Origin: Pseudomonadota bacterium
GTDB lineage: Bacteria > Desulfobacterota > Desulfobulbia > Desulfobulbales > SURF-16
Length of the DNA stretch: 64,000 nucleotides
Assembly (NCBI GenBank): GCA_018822545.1
Contig: JAHJKA010000009.1
Span: 1-64,000 of the forward strand
Reading direction: 5' to 3'
The notes under the pieces are model-generated. The model made no database searches and was not told where the DNA came from. It saw only the letters and a program-made list of their open reading frames with translations. Position 1 is the stretch's first letter; each line of letters begins with the position of its first letter. Below, piece after piece: positions 33,926 through 41,153 of this stretch. The position numbers were made by a program, and so were the translations under genes.

Positions 33926-35311
33926 ATGAAAGGTATTGTTGTAGCCGGTCTTGGCGGTGGCGCCGGAAAGAGTGTGGTTGCCGTGGGTCTTGTTGCCCAT
34001 TACGCCAGGCAGAGCAAAGTGGTGCTGCCTTTTAAAAAGGGGCCTGATTATATTGATGCTGGCTGGCTCTCCCTGGCCAGTGGGCGATCTTGTTTTAATC
34101 TCGACCCCTATCTCATGGAACGTGAGGATCTGGTTCGTTCCTTTCAGACGCGGGCCGCTGAGGGTGAAATCATCATTGTCGAGGGCAATCGTGGCCTCTA
34201 TGATGGGGTTGATGCCCACGGTGGTTATTCCACGGCAGAACTCGCCAAGCTCCTTAAATTACCTGTGCTGTTGGTGGTTGATTGTACCAAAACCACCCGT
34301 ACCGTTGCCGCTCTGGTCTTGGGATGTAAACATCTTGATCCGGATGTTGATATCTGCGGTGTTGTGCTGAACCGCATCGGCAGTAGTCGGCATGAAAAAA
34401 TAGTCCGGGAGGCGGTGGAAACCTATACCGGGGTTCCGGTGTTAGGAGCCTATCGCCGTTCGCCAAAAGATATCTTCCCCATGCGCCATCTCGGCGTTAT
34501 TCCATTTCAAGAGTATGAGGGTGCCGGCGAGGCTGTTATGGAATTGGCCCAGGGGGCAGAGGATAATCTCGACATTGTTGCCATAGAAAACCAGATGGTT
34601 GACCTTGGTTTTGCGGCACAAAAGACAAAAAGACGTAAGGCCCTTGCCCGTGACAGCCTGAAGATCGGGGTGCTGCGCGACGCGGCCTTTCAATTTTATT
34701 ACCCCGAGAATCTGCGTGCCCTGGAGGAAGAGGGGGCAGAGGTGGTAGAGGTTAATTCCCTTACCGCAAACCGATTGCCCATAGACCTTGCCGCACTGTA
34801 CATCGGTGGTGGTTTTCCGGAAACAAGCGCGCGTATTCTGGCTGAAAATGAGAGTTTTCGGCGGTCCGTTAAGGAGGCAGCCGAGGCAGGGTTGCCTATC
34901 TACGCTGAATGTGGCGGGCTTATCTATTTGGGAGAGAAGATTAGTCTTGATGGCGAGGAATTTCCTCTCGTGGGTGTCTTTCCCGTTCATTTCACCCTTG
35001 AGCACAAACCTCAGGCCCATGGCTATACCGTTTTGACGGCCCGTAACAATAACCCTTTTTATCAAAATGGTACCCGGATTAAGGGTCATGAATTTAGGTA
35101 CAGCAGGGTGGCATATTGGCCTGGAAACCCTGATGAGTTGGCTTTGGACATGGAAAGAGGGGTTGGGTTCGTGGCAGGTGGTGACGGTCTGGTGTATAAA
35201 AACGTTCTAGCCCTCTATACCCATATTCATGCCATAGGGACTCCGGAGTGGGCTCCTGCTTTGGTGGCTAAGGCCCGAGAGTTTAAGCAGCAAGACCTTG
35301 CCGCGGTTTGA
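33926..35311 (+). CDS. cobB: Cobyrinate a,c-diamide synthase family protein, likely DsrN (siroheme amidase)
   Basis: A 461-residue CobB/CbiA-fold glutamine amidotransferase with an N-terminal ATP-binding domain (GIVVAGLGGGAGKSVVAVGL, then PFKKGPDYIDAGW) and a C-terminal triad-type GATase (IYAECGGLIYLGE with nucleophile Cys, and THIHAIGTPEWAP). The usual role is glutamine-dependent amidation of cobyrinate side chains in cobalamin synthesis. No other cob genes are near. Its place beside dsrABD matches DsrN, which amidates siroheme to the form bound in DsrAB. I call CobB/DsrN with high family confidence and moderate confidence for the siroheme role. Confidence 0.85.
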   Translation: MKGIVVAGLGGGAGKSVVAVGLVAHYARQSKVVLPFKKGPDYIDAGWLSLASGRSCFNLDPYLMEREDLVRSFQTRAAEGEIIIVEGNRGLYDGVDAHGGYSTAELAKLLKLPVLLVVDCTKTTRTVAALVLGCKHLDPDVDICGVVLNRIGSSRHEKIVREAVETYTGVPVLGAYRRSPKDIFPMRHLGVIPFQEYEGAGEAVMELAQGAEDNLDIVAIENQMVDLGFAAQKTKRRKALARDSLKIGVLRDAAFQFYYPENLRALEEEGAEVVEVNSLTANRLPIDLAALYIGGGFPETSARILAENESFRRSVKEAAEAGLPIYAECGGLIYLGEKISLDGEEFPLVGVFPVHFTLEHKPQAHGYTVLTARNNNPFYQNGTRIKGHEFRYSRVAYWPGNPDELALDMERGVGFVAGGDGLVYKNVLALYTHIHAIGTPEWAPALVAKAREFKQQDLAAV

Positions 35312-35457
35312 TAGCAGTTTGCAGCGGGAATTTCTTTAGCAATCGTACTAGAACTATAGGTTTTTACGTTGATAAAAAGGCCTTGCTAATATTTCTAACG
35401 ATATTAATCCCTTGCGAACAATATGATTTTTTTTTGCGTATAAAATGATAATAATTC
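35312..35457. other. Non-coding AT-rich spacer before the riboswitch
   Basis: Follows the cobB stop. Contains T-runs near 35427-35435 but no gene or clear terminator. Confidence 0.4.
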
Positions 35458-35485
35458 TTGATTAATGGGGGATGGGTTTTATATT
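35458..35485 (+). promoter_or_regulatory. Candidate promoter of the riboswitch leader
   Basis: TTGATT at 35458-35463, 16 bp, then TATATT at 35480-35485. The predicted start of transcription falls within about 10 bases of the aptamer, as is usual for cyclic-di-GMP riboswitches. Confidence 0.5.
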
Positions 35486-35502
35486 ATTAACCTAAAGAAC
35501 AT

Positions 35503-35573
35503 CCGAAAAAGGCAAACCCACCGCGAGGTGGGGACGCAAAGCCACGGGCCTCATGAGGTAGCCGGGTCACCGA
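35503..35573 (+). ncRNA. Cyclic-di-GMP-I (GEMM) riboswitch aptamer
   Basis: Carries the conserved GEMM-I core: AAAAAGGCAAACC, a P2 stem CCACC-GCGA-GGTGG closed by a GNRA tetraloop, the near-invariant GGGACGCAAAGCC, then ACGGGCC and GCCGGGT on the two sides of P3, where the tetraloop receptor sits. It lies 100 bp upstream of cysC. Binding of the bacterial second messenger c-di-GMP would change the fold of the terminator that follows. Confidence 0.93.
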
Positions 35574-35608
35574 AGATATTAAAGTGTGCGCGTTACGCAT
35601 GCTTACGA

Positions 35609-35644
35609 ATGCCTATCTTTGGTTAAAGATAGGCATTTTTTTTT
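35609..35644 (+). terminator. Riboswitch expression-platform terminator
   Basis: TGCCTATCTTT-GGTT-AAAGATAGGCA at 35610-35634 followed by a run of T to 35644. It sits between the aptamer and cysC, so it is the expected regulated terminator. Whether ligand binding turns transcription on or off cannot be read directly. Confidence 0.9.
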
Positions 35645-35673
35645 GGTGTTTCTTAAATAATGCGGAGGGCACC

Positions 35674-36441
35674 ATGAGAAAAGAAGTAACTTTAACCACC
35701 CTTGCTACAGAAGTTTTATCGCACAACGCAAAACCGAATCGACGCAGTAACATTGAGTACCTCAGTGCAAGGAAAAACGATTCAGGCCTTAAAACCAAGC
35801 GCCGAGCAACCAATGTTGTGTGGCAAAAGACATCAGTTGCCCGCTCCCATCGTGAAGAATTAAATGGTCACCGTGGCGTCAATCTTTGGTTTACTGGATT
35901 GTCAGGTTCAGGCAAGTCTACCCTGGCGAATTCCGTGGAGAGTCGATTGCACCAATTGGGCTATCGTACTTTCCTGCTTGATGGCGACAATCTGCGCCAC
36001 GGCCTGTGCTCTGATCTTGGTTTCACCAGGGAAGAGCGTAGGGAGAATATCAGAAGAACCGCTGAGATTGTTAAACTCTTTATCGAGAATGGGGTGATCA
36101 TCCTCTCCACATTTGTCTCGCCGTTTCAGGCAGACAGGGAAATGGTTCGTGAGCTCATTTCTGAGGGTGACTTCGTAGAGATTTATTGCCACTGCCCCTT
36201 GGAAATCTGCGAACAACGCGACGTCAAAGGACTTTATAAGTTGGCCCGGGCTGGAAAAATACAAAACTACACCGGCATCTCATCTCCCTATGAAGAACCG
36301 ACAAATGCCGATCTTATTGTTGATACCGGAACTCAAACCTTGGATGAAAGCGTGCAAACAGTTTTGAAACAATTACAGGAGGTTCGGTTGATTGGCCCGA
36401 CACAGTTTGACGATAAACTCAATGACCATTTTGTAATATAG
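35674..36441 (+). CDS. cysC: Adenylylsulfate kinase CysC with N-terminal extension
   Basis: A 255-residue APS kinase that phosphorylates APS to PAPS, the donor for sulfotransferases. The P-loop is [11 protein letters not shown] at about residues 75-85, followed by the [20 protein letters not shown] block, [14 protein letters not shown] and [20 protein letters not shown]. About 45 residues more than usual precede the domain, basic and Ser/Arg-rich. I start at ATG 35674 behind GCGGAGG. The gene follows the c-di-GMP riboswitch and terminator and is followed by a sulfotransferase at 100 bp, so its PAPS most likely feeds that enzyme. In this organism APS otherwise flows to dissimilation, so a separate PAPS kinase is notable. 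Confidence 0.93.
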   Translation: MRKEVTLTTLATEVLSHNAKPNRRSNIEYLSARKNDSGLKTKRRATNVVWQKTSVARSHREELNGHRGVNLWFTGLSGSGKSTLANSVESRLHQLGYRTFLLDGDNLRHGLCSDLGFTREERRENIRRTAEIVKLFIENGVIILSTFVSPFQADREMVRELISEGDFVEIYCHCPLEICEQRDVKGLYKLARAGKIQNYTGISSPYEEPTNADLIVDTGTQTLDESVQTVLKQLQEVRLIGPTQFDDKLNDHFVI

Positions 36442-36541
36442 CTTTCAACTTTAGACAATGAATGCCTTTACACCATGCAACGCCCCATCTCTTTTGGCTC
36501 AAGGCAGCGTCACAGAAAAAACAGATAGTGGAGAATCCGCC

Positions 36542-37639
36542 ATGAAAGAAGAAATTAAAAAAAGCAATGCTTCAAATCAACGTCCCCGACCCATATTGAT
36601 GATTCCCCTCCGGCGATGCGGCAGTCATGCCTTGCGTTTACGTCTGAACTTCAGCCCTGATTTTTACTCGCCCTATCCACTCCACATTGTGGATTTTATG
36701 CCGTTGGTGGATCTCTATGGCGACCTGAGCGATGACAAAGCCTACTTTCAAATGATCATTGACATCGTTGGCCTGCAAACCGCCAGCATGGTGAAATGGC
36801 CAGATGTGGTGTTTGATCCGGTGGAAATATTTGAGAACATTAAAGATGAACCCAGAAGTGTGCATAGGATTTTATGGGAGCTGCTGTTTCAAGCCGGAGC
36901 CAAGGATAATGCCAAGGTCGTCATGGATAAATCCTTGGACAGCATTCATTATGCCGACGAGTTGGTTGCGCTTTTCGATGACATGCGGTTTCTCAATGTG
37001 GTTCGGGACCCGCGTGCTCAGATCAGCAGCATGAATATTGCAATTATTCACGATTTTGAAACAAGCCTCAACGCCATGACCTGGGTAAAGGCGCATAAGG
37101 CTGCTGATGAACTGATCAGAAAATATCCGGACAAGGTGTTGACCATCCGCTTTGAGGATTTTGTGGCCAATCAGGGTGTGGTCATTAAAAAAATATGCAG
37201 TTTCTTTGGTATTGATTTCTTGCCGGGAATGTTGGATATCTCCCGCTCCGATGAGGCCCACAAGATATCTGAATTGTCAGCATTGTGGGAATCAAATTAT
37301 TTTGCCCCCATCCCGGCCGCAGTGGATAAATTCAAGAAAAATCTGAGTACCGAAGAAATTGAAATTATCGAGACCTTGACCGGAGAATATATGGATCGTT
37401 ATGGTTATGAAAAAATAACCCCAGCCAAAGCAGTCATCAACCAACAAAGCATTGAGGTTGCCAAAAAACAAAGCGAGGTTGACAAACATAAGGCATGGGA
37501 CAAACTGGAAATGAACAATCCGCGCGACTATCAACTGCGGAAATTCCGGGTTGACTACCTGCAGATGGTCAAAAACAGACTGCAAAAAAATAGGATCAAG
37601 GCGGTTATTCCTCCCCTGAGCCGCGCTGTGGGGGCATAA
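36542..37639 (+). CDS. PAPS-dependent sulfotransferase family protein
   Basis: A 365-residue sulfotransferase-fold protein. The 5'-phosphosulfate loop is ILMIPLRRCGSHALRLRL near residues 18-35 and the 3'-phosphate loop is LNVVRDPRAQISSM at about 151-164. KVLTIRFEDFVANQGVVIKK and MDRYGYEK near the C-terminus are typical of the Sulfotransfer families. The C-terminal 60 residues are charged and helical. I use ATG 36542 behind GTGGAG; an in-frame ATG at 36458 without ribosome site would add 28 residues. The acceptor is unknown; polysaccharide, lipid or protein are possible. It is co-directional with cysC under the c-di-GMP riboswitch. Confidence 0.82.
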   Translation: MKEEIKKSNASNQRPRPILMIPLRRCGSHALRLRLNFSPDFYSPYPLHIVDFMPLVDLYGDLSDDKAYFQMIIDIVGLQTASMVKWPDVVFDPVEIFENIKDEPRSVHRILWELLFQAGAKDNAKVVMDKSLDSIHYADELVALFDDMRFLNVVRDPRAQISSMNIAIIHDFETSLNAMTWVKAHKAADELIRKYPDKVLTIRFEDFVANQGVVIKKICSFFGIDFLPGMLDISRSDEAHKISELSALWESNYFAPIPAAVDKFKKNLSTEEIEIIETLTGEYMDRYGYEKITPAKAVINQQSIEVAKKQSEVDKHKAWDKLEMNNPRDYQLRKFRVDYLQMVKNRLQKNRIKAVIPPLSRAVGA

Positions 37640-37734
37640 AGCCTCTTTGGAAGGGGTGCTTTGTTTCTTTGCTGAATGCTTTTTCGATAGGCACTGGAAA
37701 AGCTTTTTAGGTCTGATGTGTAAAGGGTTGAATA

Positions 37735-37793
37735 GGCGGGTAAGTCTTCCCAGGCACCGATGAGGTGTCTGGAAGGCTTACCCGCCTTTTTTT
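37735..37793 (+). terminator. Long-stem terminator of the cysC-sulfotransferase operon
   Basis: GGCGGGTAAG...CTTCC at 37735-37750 pairs with GGAAG...CTTACCCGCC at 37771-37786 (one mismatch), with an inner hairpin, then TTTTTTT. It closes the operon. Confidence 0.9.
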
Positions 37794-38503
37794 GTGCTAG
37801 AGTATGGGTCTGCGGACAAAAAGAGTTTCATGGTCGCTGAAAAGAGGTTGTGGACGGACCATGGCGTGGCAAGGGTGGAGTGTGCTTTGCCTACAGGCTT
37901 GGATTGTTTAGGTGGTGCGAAAAAAATCGATTACGCCTCTACATTAACACTCTCAAAACGAAGGTGAGCTGTTACCCTTGCGGCAAAGCTAATTGTCCGC
38001 AGTCACCTCAAGGAACACGCTGCAAAGGCCGCAACTGCCCGGCGAGGGCTGTGAGAACAAAGGGGGGGTCATGCCCATACGTTATTTTGGTGTTGATGTC
38101 GGTAGCAAAGAGTGGACACAAATTTGAGGGTGGATGACGACGGCAGACAGGGGCCTGGCAAACCCTTGCGATGATTTATAAGTTGCGCTACACCCCCTGC
38201 TTTGCTGGCTGTGGAAAAAAACGATGAGTCGGACGCCGGAAGAAAATCTTAGAAAAATATGTTTACGCCCGACCCCCCCCTGACATGCCGATTGCTTGGT
38301 GCGGTCGAAGTTATCTGGCGGTCCTTTGCGTGGGCCACAGGGGCTGATTTCTTATCACCTCACCCACAACGGATAATCCGTTTGTTTTTCCCTCTCTTCC
38401 TGTGATAGTTTTATGAGGAGGATTTGCTCATCCTTTATTTTTCTTTGCTACGAAGGTTGGCAGAGATTTGGCGTTTGCCCCAGGAATAACAGAGAGAGAA
38501 TGC
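37794..38503. other. 710-bp region without an intact gene, with a transposase remnant
   Basis: No full gene. It contains the short IS110-like fragment at 38071-38127 and otherwise disordered frames. A 95-codon ORF here (37850-38137) has no recognisable domain. I see no terminal inverted repeats that would delimit an insertion sequence. Confidence 0.45.
38071..38127 (+). pseudogene. IS110-like transposase N-terminal remnant
   Basis: Translates to MPIRYFGVDVGSKEWTQI and then stops. The FGVDVGSKE string matches the start of IS110/IS1111 transposases, where the first catalytic Asp lies in the GVDVxxK motif. Downstream frames are broken. The call rests on one short motif. Confidence 0.45.
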
Positions 38504-40464
38504 ATGATGAAACTCACGGAAAAGTACGGGCCCATCCTTGTGTGTCTCAGCGCACTCACAATCCCAGCTCTTGCCCAGGCACAACCGGCGGATGAATATT
38601 CTATGGAGCAGCTGCTGGGGATGCCGCTTACGGAACTGGCCGATCTCAAAGTGACGGTGGCCTCAGCCCATCCAGAATTCATCATCGAAACGCCGGCCAT
38701 TGTTTCCCGCTATGACATGGAAACCCTGAGTTCCATGGGGCTGCGAACCTTAAGGGACGCCCTTTCCTTTATCCCCGGTGTTGTTCTCCAGGACCACCTG
38801 TTCGGGCAAACCATTGTCATGATGCGGGGCGTTTATGAAGGCTTTAACCAGAAGGTGCTCTTTCTGCTCGACGGGGTTCCCTACTTCATGCCTTCCCACT
38901 CGGAAATCCCTCTGTCGGGGGTGCCCCTTGAAGCGATCAGCCACATTGAGGTCATCCGCGGACCGGGCGCCGTATTTTACGGGACCAATGCCACTGCCGG
39001 CGTTATTAACGTCATCACCAAAAAGGATACCGGCAACAGCCGCCTCTCCGCCTCGTACGGTTCCAACAACAAGCTCAATGGCGGCGGCATCATCAACCAC
39101 ACCGTCAACGAGGATATGGGTCTTTCCCTGGCCTTTGAAACCCAAACGGACAATGGCTACGATGCCCGTTATCCGGCATATCCCGGCTTTGCCGAGGGGA
39201 CGATCAATAAGGTCGATAAAATGGATTCCGTGCTGGCCAAGTTCCGTTACAAAAAAGCCAATGTGCTGGCCCAGGCCTTCCAGTCCGAAACCACTGGCCT
39301 GGACAGTCCACGGCAGGTCAACAATGTCAACTCCAACGAGTATGAGGGCTATCTTCTCCATGCCGACTACGGCGATACCACCGGCCCCATCGATTGGAAG
39401 GTGTTTACCGACTACAACAACTTCTACCTGAATTTTACCGTCGAAGATCGGATAGACGGCAATACTGCGGGTGGCACAGGTTTTCCCGATGGGGGAGATG
39501 AGAATTACCGCTGGCGTACAGGCACTACGGCAAATTATCACTGGAGCAAAGCCCTTTCCCTCTTTGCCGGGCTGGAATACGAGGAGCGTCATACTGGAAA
39601 CTATGAATCCTACAATGACCTCACCGGCGAGACACTGGGTATCATTGTGCCGAACTTTGGCCTTTCGGAGTGGTCACTCTACAGCCAGATCGACTATACC
39701 CTCGGCGAAAAATGGCGCTTTCTGCTTGGCGGCAGACTGACCGACAACAGTATCACCGGCACCGACAGTGTACCAAGGCTGGGGGCGGTTTACAAAATCG
39801 ACGATGAGCAATCGCTCAAACTTCTGTACTCCGTGGGCTTTAACTCGCCAAGCTTCACGCAACTCAAAGCCGACCTCTTGCCCCTGGTGCAAGGCAACCC
39901 CGATTTAACCCCGGAAAAAATCAAAACCGTGGACCTGGCCTATTCCTATTCCAAGGGCAACAACCTGTTCGTGGCCAATGTTTTTTATTTCAAGGCGGAA
40001 AATTTTATCATCAGCGATCGCTCCACCGGCACCATTAATTTCCTCAACGACTCGGATTTCGAAAGGTACGGGGCAGAGCTTGATTACCAAGGGTCCTTGC
40101 CCAGCAGTGGACGGTGTTTGCCAATCTCGCCTATCATGCCCAGGGCAACAACCCTGAGGAAAATGACATAACCGCCGACTATGCCCCGGAATTTACCACC
40201 GCCTTGGGTGTGAACTATCATTTTCTCTCCAGGCACAGCATTGGTGCCTCCCTGCGCACCATCAGTCACCGGGCGGATTCAGCCTCTTTAGCCCAACTCA
40301 ATCTTGATTACCAGTACAACCTTGACAGACTTACCCTGTTCGCCACCTTGCGCAATGTTCTGGATGAAGAAATCCTCTCCCCGAACATCGGCGAATACTC
40401 CTCCCGGGAGGTTCCGGGCGGCGATGGCATAAATTTCCTTGTTGGGGCCAAATATGCATTCTAA
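38504..40464 (+). pseudogene. TonB-dependent outer-membrane receptor with an internal frameshift
   Basis: A TonB-dependent receptor of about 652 residues, in two reading frames. The first (38504-about 40105) has a signal peptide (CLSALTIPALAQA), a plug domain with TVASAHPEFIIETPAIVSRY, ISHIEVIRGPGAVFYGTNATAGVINVITK, and most of the beta barrel. The second (40114-40464) resumes the barrel (MFANLAYHAQGNNPEEN) and ends with the usual terminal aromatic strand (VGAKYAF). The break falls at 40097-40107, where one base seems to be missing so that ...LAQQWTVFANLAYHAQ would continue. I cannot tell a real mutation from a sequencing error. It starts a cluster with yfiR and a CHASE8 kinase. The transported ligand is unknown. 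Confidence 0.8.
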
Positions 40465-40571
40465 CGGGCGCTGCTGACATGCGATCTATTGCCAGCCAAC
40501 CTCCAGATATCTCCCCTGGGCCCGTATCCCGCGGCAGCAGACCGGGTACCGTTGGTTTGTTGGGTGATCCC

Positions 40572-41153
40572 ATGAAGCCCAAAAAGCGCGGTGGCCCGCT
40601 GAAAATTTTCCGCCAAACCATCCAGACCACTCTTTTGCTGCTCTTAAGTCTGGTGTTGATCGCCAAGGCTCCGGCCTACGCCGACAATCACATCTCGGAA
40701 TACAAGGTAAAGGCGGTTTATCTGTACAATTTCACCAAATTTATTTCCTGGCCGGAAAGCACTCTGCCGGACACCTCCCATACTATCAATATCTGCGTTG
40801 TCGGCAAAAACCCCTTCGGCTCTTTCCTTGAGCCCTTGACCCAGCTGAAAGCCCAGGACAAGGCGCTCACGGTTGAATTTATAGAAAACCTTGACGCCTT
40901 GGAGACAAAAAACTGTCAGATTCTTTTCATCGCTGCATCAGAAAAGGACGCAGTTGCTAAGATTCTCAAGAAGACCTCCACGAGGCATATCCTCACGGTC
41001 AGCGACATGGAGGGATTTGCCCAACATGTCGGCATGATCGGTTTTGTTGTCAAAGACAATAAGGTGCGCTTGGAGATTAACCTCAGTGCTGCCCGGCAGG
41101 CCGGCCTGAAAATAAGCGCCAAACTTCTGGAAATCGCCACCGTTATCCAATGA
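40572..41153 (+). CDS. YfiR-family periplasmic protein
   Basis: A 193-residue protein of the YfiR (DUF4154) family. A leader (TLLLLLSLVLIAKAPAYA) is followed by the YfiR fold: EYKVKAVYLYNFTKFISWPE, ICVVGKNPFGSFLEPL, LFIAASEKDAVAKIL, VSDMEGFAQHVGMIGFV and VRLEINLSAARQAGLKIS. In Pseudomonas YfiR represses the diguanylate cyclase YfiN through its CHASE8 domain in the periplasm; here the partner is a histidine kinase with a CHASE8-like sensor. I start at ATG 40572; an upstream in-frame ATG at 40479 is less likely. It overlaps the kinase by 4 bp (ATGA). Confidence 0.85.
   Translation: MKPKKRGGPLKIFRQTIQTTLLLLLSLVLIAKAPAYADNHISEYKVKAVYLYNFTKFISWPESTLPDTSHTINICVVGKNPFGSFLEPLTQLKAQDKALTVEFIENLDALETKNCQILFIAASEKDAVAKILKKTSTRHILTVSDMEGFAQHVGMIGFVVKDNKVRLEINLSAARQAGLKISAKLLEIATVIQ

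Noticed and set aside
38750..39592. 280-codon minus-strand frame
   Set aside because: Antisense shadow of the TonB-dependent receptor.
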